Part shown: one piece after another, positions 44,136-52,753 of the stretch
How positions within the stretch are numbered: the first letter of the stretch is position 1
How the letters are laid out: every line of letters begins with the position of its first letter
The notes under the pieces: generated by a model
Databases searched by the model: none
The model's input: only the letters and a program-made list of their open reading frames with translations
What the model was told of the DNA's origin: nothing
Source of the DNA: Anabaena sp. WA102
GTDB lineage: Bacteria > Cyanobacteriota > Cyanobacteriia > Cyanobacteriales > Nostocaceae
Assembly (NCBI RefSeq): GCF_001277295.1
Contig: NZ_CP011456.1
Location: 1,364,001-1,428,000 of the forward strand
Reading direction: 5' to 3'
DNA length: 64,000 nucleotides
Program-made: the position numbers and the translations under genes

Positions 44136-45068
44136 TTAATCATGCAAATTGTCTAACCAATTTCGTAGATCTTCCACAGTAGCGAAATCAAATATTGCTT
44201 CTGCTAACACTTCAATTACCTCTAGATTTAAACTTTTAATCCGGGTTTCTAATTCTATGTCAATATTTCCTACTTTCCTCTTGATTTGACGGACAATTAA
44301 ATCTTTTTCCTTGGTAATTGCTTCTTGACGACCTTGTTCAATCCCTTGTTCCATCCAACTAGTAACTATCTGCATAACTTCCTCCTTTTCCGCTGGTATT
44401 AATGAACCTATTTCTGCTGTAAATTTCTCTTCTTCTATTTTATTCAGTCGCAAATATGTATCAATAAATCCTGATATCAATTGCATTTTTGCCGGATTTA
44501 ATTTTAAAGTTACTAACAACCTTAAACACTCTGCTTTCACCTTTGGTCTATCCGCTGGTGCTATATTCATTTTCGACATTAAAGCAGATGCAACTGGATT
44601 TTGACTATTTAAAAAGTCTCTCCAATTTAGCTGATTTAGTTGGATGACTTGATAATTAAATTTTAGCACTTCCAAATCAGGAAAGTTGATTTGATAGTTA
44701 TTTGTAGCTAAGGTTTTGGGAGAAGAATATGAAAAAATGACTATGGGATAAATTGGTAAGTCAAATTTTTCGTGTAATCTGGAAAAATAACGGAACATTC
44801 TTTGATTAAATTTCGATTTTGCTCCTGATTCGGCTTCAATGTGAACGAGAAAGTAAGAAGGTTCACCGAGAAATCTGACTTTGGCTATTAAGTCGGTTTC
44901 ATATTTGTCTCCTGCGGTAACATCTGTAAATATTTCTTTGTCTAATAATGAGACTGAGTTGGTATCTATGTATTTAAGAACTTCGGGAAAGAACAGTTCT
45001 ATAAATTCTATGAAAAATGTGGATATCAGTTCTTTAAATAAGCGGTCATGGTCTATTTTTTCACTCAT
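44136..45068 (-). CDS. Rpn-family PD-(D/E)XK nuclease, tandem copy 2
   Basis: This copy has 310 residues, nearly identical to copy 1 apart from scattered substitutions (KVRF for KVKF, EEKFTAE for EEKFAAE, SLIPAE for SLIAAE, NIDIELETRI for NIDMELETRV). Only one GIEQ unit precedes GRQEAITKEKD, so the 36-base length difference from copy 1 equals exactly three 12-base units. Active-site residues are kept. The 40-odd-base spacer to copy 1 (ttaattattggtatatttt) is repeated before copy 3, showing that the duplicated unit includes it. Confidence 0.88.
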   Translation of the reverse strand: MSEKIDHDRLFKELISTFFIEFIELFFPEVLKYIDTNSVSLLDKEIFTDVTAGDKYETDLIAKVRFLGEPSYFLVHIEAESGAKSKFNQRMFRYFSRLHEKFDLPIYPIVIFSYSSPKTLATNNYQINFPDLEVLKFNYQVIQLNQLNWRDFLNSQNPVASALMSKMNIAPADRPKVKAECLRLLVTLKLNPAKMQLISGFIDTYLRLNKIEEEKFTAEIGSLIPAEKEEVMQIVTSWMEQGIEQGRQEAITKEKDLIVRQIKRKVGNIDIELETRIKSLNLEVIEVLAEAIFDFATVEDLRNWLDNLHD

Positions 45069-45110
45069 GTTTTTGTCACATAGATTCTTTAATTATTGGT
45101 ATATTTTAAC

Positions 45111-46055
45111 TTAATCATGTAAATTGTCTAACCAATTTCGTAGATCTTCCACAGTAGCGAAATCAAATATTGCTTCTGCTAGTACTTCAATTACCTCTAG
45201 ATTTAAACTTTTAATCCGGGTTTCTAATTCTATGTCAATATTTCCTACTTTCCTCTTGATTTGACGGACAATTAAATCTTTTTCTTTGGTAATTGCTTCT
45301 TGACGACCTTGTTCAATCCCTTGTTCAATACCTTGTTCCATCCAACTAGTAACTATCTGCATAACTTCCTCCTTTTCCGCTGGTATTAATGAACCTATTT
45401 CTGCTGCAAATTTCTGTTCTTCTATTTTATTCAGTCGCAAATATGTATCAATAAATCCTGATATCAATTGCATTTTTGCCGGATTTAATTTTAAAGTTAC
45501 TAACAACCTTAAACACTCTGCTTTCACCTTTGGTCTATCCGCTGGTGCTATATTCATTTTCGACATTAAAGCAGATGCAACCGGATTTTGACTATTTAAA
45601 AAGTCTCTCCAATTTAGCTGATTTAGTTGGATGACTTGATAATTAAATTTTAGCACTTCCAAATCAGGAAAGTTGATTTGATAGTTATTTGTGGCTAAGG
45701 TTTTGGGAGAAGAATATGAAAAAATGACTATGGGATAAATTGGTAAGTCAAATTTTTCGTGTAATCTGGAAAAATAACGGAACATTCTTTGATTAAATTT
45801 CGATTTTGCTCCTGATTCGGCTTCAATGTGAACGAGAAAGTAAGAAGGTTCACCGAGAAATTTGACTTTGGCTATTAAGTCGGTTTCATATTTGTCTCCT
45901 GCGGTAACATCTGTAAATATTTCTTTGTCTAATAATGAGACTGAGTTGATATCTATGTATTTAAGAACTTCGGGAAAGAAGAGTTCTATAAATTCTATGA
46001 AAAATGTGGATATCAATTCTTTAAATAAACGGTCATGGTCTATTCTTTCACTCAT
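45111..46055 (-). CDS. Rpn-family PD-(D/E)XK nuclease, tandem copy 3
   Basis: From ATG 46055 this is 314 residues, starting MSERIDHDRLFKELIS like the other copies. A longer open frame from 46115 adds 20 residues that overlap the neighbouring methyltransferase and are not in copies 1 or 2, so I reject it. Two GIEQ units are present. The catalytic Asp and Glu residues are intact. It is the most upstream of the three and its own 5' flank differs from theirs, consistent with it being the original. Confidence 0.88.
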   Translation of the reverse strand: MSERIDHDRLFKELISTFFIEFIELFFPEVLKYIDINSVSLLDKEIFTDVTAGDKYETDLIAKVKFLGEPSYFLVHIEAESGAKSKFNQRMFRYFSRLHEKFDLPIYPIVIFSYSSPKTLATNNYQINFPDLEVLKFNYQVIQLNQLNWRDFLNSQNPVASALMSKMNIAPADRPKVKAECLRLLVTLKLNPAKMQLISGFIDTYLRLNKIEEQKFAAEIGSLIPAEKEEVMQIVTSWMEQGIEQGIEQGRQEAITKEKDLIVRQIKRKVGNIDIELETRIKSLNLEVIEVLAEAIFDFATVEDLRNWLDNLHD

Positions 46056-46075
46056 GTTTTTGTCAAATCCTCCGG

Positions 46076-46939
46076 TTATTTTTTGTAAGCAATTACTAAT
46101 AAAGAACCACCCCAAGGAAAGGAAAAACCTAATGTCAAAAACCAGCGTTCCATATCAAGGATTTTCTCTAAGAGGTAATTTAAAAATCCGCTAATTTTCA
46201 GTTCGCTGGTGGGGTCATAATCTTTGGAGTTGGAGCGATTGTTGATGCGATAAATTAGCATTAATGGTAATAAGAAAGAAACAAAGGATGTGACTCTAAC
46301 TACTTTAAATCCTGCTTGTTTTAATTTAATGATTAAATCTTTTTTAACGTAGCGACGGACATGATGAGCATGAGTATCAGCTTGACTCCATAGCCAAGGA
46401 TGTTGAGGAACGGTCAGTATGATAAGCTGTTGTGCAGCTTGATACATTTTTGCTAGAACGTCTGTATCTTGTTCTATGTGTTCAAGAACGTCAAAAGCTC
46501 CAATAATATCAAATTCCTCAGCAAAGGGGATATTCCGAGCATCCATTTGAAATAGAGTTGTTTTACATAGACGTTCTCTAGCAAATTCTAACCCTGCGGT
46601 AAATATTTCACTACCTGAACAGGTAAGATGAGAGAGATTTTTTTCAATTCCTTGCAGGACAAAACCAGTTCCGCAACCAATTTCTAGGAAGTTTTTGGCT
46701 TGGGGAAAATAATGTTTTATGGCGTAAATTATCAGCCGATTTCGGGAACGAAACCAGAAGTTTTTGGCTTCTAATTGTGCTAATTTAGGAAAAAATTCAG
46801 CTTCAAATCCAGCACTTTCCGCAGCCAGTTCTGGTGCAAAGGTCAAGTGTCCATTTAAGGATGGGGGGGTATATCCACAAGCTGGACAATGCCAATTTTC
46901 TTGGTTAAAATGGTGGTGACATTGAGGGCAGATTTTCAT
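46076..46939 (-). CDS. SAM-dependent methyltransferase with N-terminal zinc ribbon
   Basis: From ATG 46939 the protein is 287 residues. It begins KICPQCHHHFNQENWHCPACGY, a four-Cys zinc ribbon, then a Rossmann methyltransferase domain with FLEIGCGTGFVLQGI (about residue 84 in this numbering), FQMDARNIPF and IGAFDVLEHIEQD. A C-terminal region with SFVSFLLPLMLIY is hydrophobic. An in-frame ATG at 46984 would add 15 residues before the ribbon; I prefer the later start. Such proteins modify sugars or quinones. The setting among sugar-pathway remnants suggests a polysaccharide role, by inference only. Confidence 0.88.
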   Translation of the reverse strand: MKICPQCHHHFNQENWHCPACGYTPPSLNGHLTFAPELAAESAGFEAEFFPKLAQLEAKNFWFRSRNRLIIYAIKHYFPQAKNFLEIGCGTGFVLQGIEKNLSHLTCSGSEIFTAGLEFARERLCKTTLFQMDARNIPFAEEFDIIGAFDVLEHIEQDTDVLAKMYQAAQQLIILTVPQHPWLWSQADTHAHHVRRYVKKDLIIKLKQAGFKVVRVTSFVSFLLPLMLIYRINNRSNSKDYDPTSELKISGFLNYLLEKILDMERWFLTLGFSFPWGGSLLVIAYKK

Positions 46940-46993
46940 GGTATTTTTATTGAAAAAGCGTGGTAATTCAACTTTTGCAGACACCGCAGCTTA

Positions 46994-47446
46994 CTAAATA
47001 TCCTCCTCTGGTAAATACTGGGGATTTAAAACATTAGCACTATTAAAAGGGCAAATTTCCGGGAAAACATGAATATCTATTCCTGTTTCTTGAGAAGCAA
47101 TTAATCTGGCATCATGATAACATTCATCAAATACCTCTTCCAAGTATCTCTTTAAGCTAGGACTTTTTTTTAATGACTTGTTTAAACGCAAAGAATGTTC
47201 AGTAATTGACGCTTTCCAACTATTAGAGCGTTTTTGTGGTTGATATTTCCACTTGAGTAAATGTTGAAAAACTCTGATCAGATTACTCTCTAAAGCATCT
47301 TTACGATTATTGCCCATGTCCTCAATTTCTTCGATAAGATTCTGAATATCCAACTGAGCAAACTCTCCTTTTTCTAGCAGGTTTACGGTTTGTTCTATCC
47401 ACAAATTGAAATCAGATTCATAGAGAGGTTTTGTGAGTTTCATCAT
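46994..47446 (-). CDS. DUF29 family protein
   Basis: This 150-residue soluble helical protein has the family pattern LYESDFNLWIEQTVNLLEKGEF at the N-terminus, LIEEIEDMGNNRKDALESNL in the middle and HLLKWKYQP, then SWKASITEHSLRL. DUF29 proteins are numerous in cyanobacteria and have no established function. It lies 54 bases upstream of the methyltransferase start on the same strand. Confidence 0.9.
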   Translation of the reverse strand: MMKLTKPLYESDFNLWIEQTVNLLEKGEFAQLDIQNLIEEIEDMGNNRKDALESNLIRVFQHLLKWKYQPQKRSNSWKASITEHSLRLNKSLKKSPSLKRYLEEVFDECYHDARLIASQETGIDIHVFPEICPFNSANVLNPQYLPEEDI

Positions 47447-47502
47447 TTTTCAGAATGTACAGATAGTTGAGTAAAGCTAATGCTTATTGATTTTTTAACT
47501 AA

Positions 47503-47534
47503 GAGGGCGTTTAAAAAGTCATGATTGATGTATA
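47503..47534. repeat. MITE family E end, orphan
   Basis: gagggcgtttaaaaagtcatgattg matches the left end of the element at 22219 (gagggtgtttgaaaagtcatgattg). No matching right end follows, so this is a broken copy joined to other repeat debris (acacgggtgagatttaaac, which also occurs inverted near 39310). Confidence 0.65.
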
Positions 47535-47621
47535 CTAAACACGGGTGAGATTTAAACTTTTACAGTGGAAAAAATATTATGTTCGTTTTGCTTGTATCAG
47601 ATTCTACTTTGCACTAATTTG

Positions 47622-48010
47622 TCATTCAACTCGTTGTCCAAGTACCGCTAGAGTTGATTCCATTGTAGATAATTTTGTGGACTGGTGGGGATTTAGAATC
47701 TGTTTTACTTCCTTTTCATGAATATTGAGAGTAGATACAAGTTCAACTTTACGCATTGCTAGATATAGCGTAGATTTTAGTGCTGTCCGCGCTGGTACTC
47801 AGGGGAAACGCATCTAAATTTTATTGACAGAACACCATTTTTGTGTATAAACGAAAGAATCGGTATTTATCGTTTGATTGATTTTTTCAGAGTCATCGTG
47901 ATGGTTTAAATTATTGTCAATAAGTAGACGTTAATGCAAATGTTTGAGTCATTATTGAGATTAAATAGTCCTTATTGATAAGATGCGTTTCCCCTGCGCT
48001 GGTACTAATC
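47622..48010 (-). pseudogene. HicB-type antitoxin remnant, interrupted by an element
   Basis: Reading the minus strand and ending at TGA 47624-47622, the frame gives ALKSTLYLAMRKVELV, then HEKEVKQILNP and STKLSTMESTLAVLGQRVE. This matches the C-terminal DNA-binding half of HicB antitoxins (ALK..LY.AMR...EL...L...EKEVRRLLDP...K...LE.ALA.LGQRVE). Only about 57 codons remain; a 197-base element splits the front, and no N-terminal HicB domain or HicA toxin is found nearby. Confidence 0.7.
47800..47996. mobile_element. 197-bp non-autonomous element with perfect 10-bp target duplication
   Basis: The ends caggggaaacgcatct and agatgcgtttcccctg are perfect 16-bp inverted repeats. The target duplication cgctggtact is exact (47790-47799 and 47997-48006). 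TSD length and end type suggest an IS4-like parent, which is an inference. The interior has no reading frame of note. It interrupts the HicB remnant. Confidence 0.88.
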
Positions 48011-48037
48011 ATCAAAGGGAAGAGCGATGGATTTTTC

Positions 48038-48152
48038 GACGTTGCTGATTAAGGGTATGAATTTTAGTCTCACGCAAAGGCGCAAAGACGCACTGAGGTT
48101 TGAGTTTTAAAGATTCAATTTGGGAATTTCATACCTCGATTCAGCAACGCCG
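48038..48152. mobile_element. MITE family G, copy 2
   Basis: acgttgctgatt at the left and attcagcaacgcc at the right are inverted; the core ctcacgcaaaggcgcaaagacgc parallels the copy at 41943. Confidence 0.8.
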
Positions 48153-48251
48153 ATTTTTCTAAGCAGTCAGCAGCCTCGTTTTGTTCTAGAGAATCTCCGT
48201 AAAATAATTTGTCAGTTTTCATTGAAAGAATAGGTAAAAGTGTTTCTATTT

Positions 48252-48378
48252 ATCAATACCTTGTCCATTTCCTGGTTTGTTAGGTTAAGCGACAGCGCAA
48301 CCCAACGCATTTGTTGGGTTTCATGCTTCAACCCAACCTACAAATCAAGGCTTTTTCTAATTTGGACAAGGTATTGAT
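48252..48378. mobile_element. MITE family C, complete copy
   Basis: atcaataccttgtcca (48252) and tggacaaggtattgat (48378) are perfect 16-bp inverted repeats around the core shared with 9454-9548. It lies 12 bases from the 3' end of the formyltransferase remnant. Confidence 0.85.
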
Positions 48379-48390
48379 TTATAAATTAAT

Positions 48391-48949
48391 TTATCCAAAC
48401 CTTGATCTAAACTTAGATAAAGGAATTAAAGATTTATTTTCTTTATCATCCATCAGTTTTTGTATTTTCAACAATCCTTGTCCACAAACAACTATAGGCT
48501 GTGAGTTTTCTATGAAGATAACTTTCCCGGGTGTACGATTTTCAATTACAACATCTTTTACTATTTCAGCTTCTAAAATTCTAACTAAATCACCATTTAG
48601 TGTTGTAGCAGCGCCCTTATATGGATAACCCACAGCATCAATAAATCTTTTTAATTTGAAAAACAATCAAATTGCTATTATCCGTATTAATAATCCATCG
48701 CCAAGATACAGCTATTGCGTATTGAGTTGTTATTTCTCCAAAGTCTTTTCTGTCGACAAAATGAATATAATTATCTTCACATAAACACTTTATTTCTGAG
48801 TAGAAATCTTTTTGCAGTTGTGAGTCACGAGAACCAATGACTATTTCAATATTATGTTTAAATTTGGTTAATAGTTTCTGTAAAACTCTATAACCTTTTT
48901 CTGTCATTGCAAAAATTGTTATTTTATTTTCGGTTTTCATTTTCATCAA
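48391..48949 (-). pseudogene. Formyltransferase-like gene with internal deletion and frameshift
   Basis: Two overlapping frames are parts of one formyltransferase. The first (48949 down) gives an N-terminal Rossmann-like start (TIFAMTEKGYRVLQKLLTKF) up to SWRWIINTDNSNLIVF, where the family continues into the HxSLLPxYRG active-site loop. Instead the sequence jumps, in another frame, to LKRFIDAVGYPYKGAATTL and the C-terminal GKVIFIENSQPIVVCGQGLL. The catalytic middle (roughly 80-100 residues) is deleted. Sugar N-formyltransferases act on 4-amino sugars, which fits the WecE-like remnant nearby. It overlaps the 3' end of the glycosyltransferase by 26 bases, an operon arrangement. Confidence 0.8.
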
Positions 48950-49877
48950 AATCTAAATTTTTAGTTTTATTTCTGACTAAATATAAAGGTCTTTTCTTGA
49001 TTTCATCAAAAGTTTTCCCCAAATAAACGCCTAAAATTCCTAAAATAGAAATAATAATTCCTCCCAAAAAATATAGGGAAACAATAATACTACTCCAACC
49101 TGTTACAGTTGCACCATAAACCAAAACTTCAATAAGTATATAAAGTCCATAAATAAAAGCAAAACTAGAAATGATAAAACCTAGTTTAATGGCTAATCTC
49201 AAGGGTTTATCAGAATAAGCTATAATTGTTTCACTAGCTAATTTCCATAATTTAGCAAAGGTATAGGTACTTTTCCCAGCAAAGCGTTCTTCATGGAAAA
49301 CATCAATACTAGCAGTAGGAAATCCCATCCAATCTACTAAACCTCCAAAAAATCTCAGTCGTTCACGCATTAGACAAAAACTCTGGGCAACTTGTCGAGA
49401 TATTATCCGAAAATTGCCAACTTCACCATCATATTGCAGTTCAGTAAAATAATTGAAAATCTGGTAAAATAGCCATGATGTCACTCGTTTTAAAGGAGAA
49501 TCTTTTCGTTTTCCCCTCCTAGCTAAGACAACATCATAACCTTCTTGAGCCTTGGCATAAAGTCTGGGAATTTCTTCTGGCCTGTCTTGCAAGTCACAAT
49601 CCATAACTACAACCCAGTCACCATCACAATGGTCTAAGCCTGCGGTTATACCATAATGTTGACCGAAATTCCGACTAAATTGAATTCCTTTTACCTGTGA
49701 GTCACTGTTAGCTAATTCAGTAATTATATCCCAAGAGCGATCGCCCCCACAATCCTCAACTAAGATTAATTCAAAGTCTTGTGTAATCGTCTCTAATGAA
49801 TCCGCAAAACGCTTATACAAAACTTACAAACAGTCTTCTGCTTTATAGACTGGGATCACCACCGAAATGTGAGGCAT
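48924..49877 (-). pseudogene. Family-2 glycosyltransferase (ArnC/DPM-like) with nonsense codon 18
   Basis: From ATG 49877 the frame reads PHISVVIPVYKAEDCL, then TAA (49826-49824), then continues in the same frame VLYKRFADSL to FDENENRK at 48924. The rest is an intact GT2: VEDCGGDRSWDII, FSRNFGQHYGITAGLDH, MDCDLQDRPEEIP, then two C-terminal membrane helices. The N-terminal IPVYKAEDCL-x-x-LY motif is family-standard, so the TAA probably replaces Glu. A TTG at 49820 could restart translation but would omit the first nucleotide-binding strand. The full enzyme would attach a sugar to a polyprenyl carrier. Confidence 0.85.
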
Positions 49878-50112
49878 AATCTAAGCTAGTAGATTTACTG
49901 GAAAGTCAATAAGCAATACAATACTATACTGCCACATTGTGCTAATATAATTCTTAACATATTGTAACATTTTTATTAAGGGTATAGCTAAACCTCCTCT
50001 TGGTAAGGAAGAGAATTTTCCGGTTTCCCCTTTTGGTAAGGGGGATTAAGGGGGATAATGTGGGAATCAGAGTTCCAGCATTAGTTTTATACCTCATTTA
50101 CCTGGGAGAAAA

Positions 50113-50223
50113 TTATTTTTTGGTGCTGAAGATGGTGGTGAACATCATCAACATTCCCCCTATCAAAATAGCGATCGCTAATCCTCCAGCCACTAAATCC
50201 AAAGTATTATTATCTATGGTCAT
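50113..50223 (-). CDS. Small single-helix membrane protein, 36 residues
   Basis: ATG 50223 opens a 36-codon frame with an acidic N-terminus (TIDNNTLDL) and one long helix (VAGGLAIAILIGGMLMMFTTIF) ending in STKK. A HIP1 site (gcgatcgc) lies inside the coding part. The layout resembles small photosynthetic or respiratory subunits, but I cannot match a named one. GAGAAT lies upstream. Its start is only 33 bases from the divergent gene at 50257, leaving little promoter room. Confidence 0.45.
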   Translation of the reverse strand: MTIDNNTLDLVAGGLAIAILIGGMLMMFTTIFSTKK

Positions 50224-50256
50224 ATTATTCTCATCCAAAATTAGACATTATAATTT

Positions 50257-50589
50257 ATGAACTCTCAACCAGAAGAAGATTTACAACGTCGTCTCCAAAA
50301 CCTAGCAGCAGAAATCAAATCTGCCGGTGTAAATGCTCGTCAATCAGAAACAGAGACACCTGTAACTAGCGTTACTCAATGGAAGTTATATTTAGAAAAG
50401 TCCAGAAATTGGTTTAATGGCTTATCAACAATTAAAAAGCTGGTAGTGACAGGTATAGTCATGTTGATAACCATTTGGATGTTGCAAACAGTATTTGCTC
50501 TAGTTGCTTCTGTAATTAGTCTGGCGGTTTTGGCAGTGTTAGTGTATCTTGGATACAAATTTTTTATTGCTAATGGACAAGGAAAATAA
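50257..50589 (+). CDS. Hypothetical protein with two C-terminal membrane helices
   Basis: This 110-residue protein has a polar, helical N-terminal half (EEDLQRRLQNLAAEIKSAGVNA), then two adjacent hydrophobic stretches (KLVVTGIVMLITIWML and VFALVASVISLAVLAVLVYLGY). I recognise similar short proteins from cyanobacteria without known function. It is 59 bases before the RDD-pentapeptide gene on the same strand and may share its transcript. Confidence 0.75.
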   Translation: MNSQPEEDLQRRLQNLAAEIKSAGVNARQSETETPVTSVTQWKLYLEKSRNWFNGLSTIKKLVVTGIVMLITIWMLQTVFALVASVISLAVLAVLVYLGYKFFIANGQGK

Positions 50590-50648
50590 GCAATAGCCTA
50601 TTTGAGTCATGCCAATGGTGGCGTAAAAAAATCACAGGTAATTATGCA

Positions 50649-52745
50649 ATGGCGAATCCAATGATCGGCAAAAGTAGTAGTCAGTCTAGCCGCCCCAAAG
50701 AACCGAAAAAATCTAAGATTACACCATTAGCAACGAGGCGCTTTGTAGCTTGGACGGTGGAAATAACACTCTTTATTGCCAGTGGGTTAGTTCCTTATAG
50801 TTTAGGCGTATATGTAAATTCTCGTAGTGAGATTCGGCGAGTGCCGCTGAATCCTGTCTTGGTAGTCACAGAAAAAGCGATCGCTAGACCACTAGCATTA
50901 CCCATCAGTTATGGTATTCGCAACGTCGCCTGGCCGACCAATATCCTGTGGACATTAGCCCTATTATTGCCCACAAGCCTCTGTGGGTGGCAATTGTATT
51001 TACTGGCTAAAACAGGCAGCACCATTCCCAAACGGTGGTTTGGTGTGCGAGTCGTAAACGAAGCTGGAACAGCCCCAGGTTTAGGCGCAGTCATAGTTAG
51101 AGAAGGATTAGGACGTTGGACAATCCCAGTTTCCGTCGCATATCTACTTTGGCGTTACAGCTTTGTTTTCCCCAACTTGGCTCTGTTTACATCTTTAACA
51201 ATGTTAATGATCTTAGCAGAATCAAAAGGCTGTCCTAACCAAAAGCGTCCCCGCTCTTTCCATGATCAACTTGCAGGGACATATACAATAGATGCAACCA
51301 GCACTGTTATTCCTCCTGGGGAGCATTCAACAATAACCGAAAATAATGTAGATAGTTCACAATCTCCTTCCCCTGCTTCCCCCAGAAATAATCCTAGTAT
51401 CAGCCTGTTTTTAGTAGGGTTAACTAGCATGATTGCTGTGTTATCAACCTTAATAGGTACACAAATCTACATCCAAACCCAAGAAAGCCAACGGAGAAGC
51501 GAACAAACTAATAGTCAAAAGTTCCTTGAACTCATCAAAGCACTCAATCCCAACAACGGTGTTACCAACGAAGACCGCCAAAGAGTTATTTTAGCCTTGG
51601 GTAGTGTTGATGATAAACAAGCCATCAAATTATTAATTGACTTATTAGTTAAAGAAACAGACCCCAAAACCCTGGATACCATTCAACAAGCCTTAACTAA
51701 TGCTGGTTTTAAAGCCATCCCCGAATTAAATCGGATGAATCAGTTTCTCGCTGGAGAACTAGCATCTGTGGGTAAAAGTCCCAATGGGGAAATTAGACAA
51801 AATCAGTTAATTCTCACCCAGCAGGTAATTAATAAAATTCTGGCTATCTACAGTGGCAAAATTAACAACATTGACTTGAGCAATGCTCAATTAGGTTCTC
51901 AAGCATCTGGGGAAAAGCCCTTATTTAACTTGGTATTAAATAACGTTGATTTATCAGGAGTCGTCTTGAAATCAGCAAACCTTAACCAAGCTAACTTCCA
52001 AGGTAGCCGTTTTCGCAGCGTTGGTGAAGATGGACGTTGGGATACTTATGATGATGCGATCGCTGATTTAAATAACACTCAACTAAAGCGAGCTAACTTA
52101 AGTAATACCAACTTGAGTCGGGTTTCCATGAGTCGTAGTGATTTAAGTAGGGCTAATCTTAACAAAGCCAACTTATCATACACCCGTTTATTTGGGACTA
52201 ATCTCAGTAGTACCCAGTTAGTAGGTACAGATTTACGAAATGCAATTTTAGAAAATGCCAGCCTTACAAATGCAGATTTAAGCAACGCTAACTTAACAGA
52301 AGCAAATTTATATGCCGCCAATTTAGTCCGGGTTTCTGCCATTGGTACACAATTAGCCTACGCGAATTTAACTAAAACGGACTGGCAAGGTGCAGATTTA
52401 TCGGAAAGCTATTTAGATTATGCTAATCTCAGTCATGCTAACTTAAGTGCTACTCGACTCACTGGCGCTAGTTTACGCTCGACTAACTTAGAAAACGCTA
52501 ATTTGCGAAGTGCTGATTTAAGTCGTGCTGACTTACGAGGAGCAAATGTCGCTGGAGCAGATTTTCAAGGCACAATTCTCTTTGTTGGTAAACAAAATCT
52601 AGCAGATCAGTTTGTGGAAACACCTGATATTGGTTCTCAAAGTGCCTCAATTAAAGGAGTAGATTTCAGTCAAGCTAAAAATTTAGATCCGCAACAATTG
52701 GCATTTATTTGTACTCAAGGTGGACTAAATTCCCGTTGTCCATAA
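50649..52745 (+). CDS. RDD-domain membrane protein fused to pentapeptide repeats
   Basis: This 698-residue protein has a basic N-terminus, an RDD domain with membrane helices (about residues 28-210: RRFVAWTVEITLF, GSTIPKRWFGVRVV), a linker and another helix (about 252-272), and a HEAT-like ILALGSVDDKQAIKLLIDLL segment. A long pentapeptide-repeat region (about 410-650) has the A(N/D)LXX rhythm, e.g. LSNTNLSRVSMSRSDLSRAN, which folds as a right-handed quadrilateral helix. Such fusions are common in cyanobacteria, function unknown. The reverse strand shows a false open frame because of the repeats. Confidence 0.93.
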   Translation: MANPMIGKSSSQSSRPKEPKKSKITPLATRRFVAWTVEITLFIASGLVPYSLGVYVNSRSEIRRVPLNPVLVVTEKAIARPLALPISYGIRNVAWPTNILWTLALLLPTSLCGWQLYLLAKTGSTIPKRWFGVRVVNEAGTAPGLGAVIVREGLGRWTIPVSVAYLLWRYSFVFPNLALFTSLTMLMILAESKGCPNQKRPRSFHDQLAGTYTIDATSTVIPPGEHSTITENNVDSSQSPSPASPRNNPSISLFLVGLTSMIAVLSTLIGTQIYIQTQESQRRSEQTNSQKFLELIKALNPNNGVTNEDRQRVILALGSVDDKQAIKLLIDLLVKETDPKTLDTIQQALTNAGFKAIPELNRMNQFLAGELASVGKSPNGEIRQNQLILTQQVINKILAIYSGKINNIDLSNAQLGSQASGEKPLFNLVLNNVDLSGVVLKSANLNQANFQGSRFRSVGEDGRWDTYDDAIADLNNTQLKRANLSNTNLSRVSMSRSDLSRANLNKANLSYTRLFGTNLSSTQLVGTDLRNAILENASLTNADLSNANLTEANLYAANLVRVSAIGTQLAYANLTKTDWQGADLSESYLDYANLSHANLSATRLTGASLRSTNLENANLRSADLSRADLRGANVAGADFQGTILFVGKQNLADQFVETPDIGSQSASIKGVDFSQAKNLDPQQLAFICTQGGLNSRCP

Positions 52746-52753
52746 TCACATGA

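Noticed and set aside
46056..46115. 20-residue extension of Rpn copy 3
   Set aside because: It overlaps the methyltransferase coding region, and the other two copies start at MSE(R/K)ID.
47560..47621. Possible HicA toxin next to the HicB remnant
   Set aside because: No frame with a HicA-like core or a start codon could be read.
48311..48628. A 105-residue plus-strand frame
   Set aside because: It begins inside MITE family C and is antisense to the formyltransferase remnant.
52079..52342. A minus-strand Leu/Ala/Arg-rich frame inside the pentapeptide gene
   Set aside because: Its periodicity is the antisense of the A(N/D)LXX repeat, not an independent protein.
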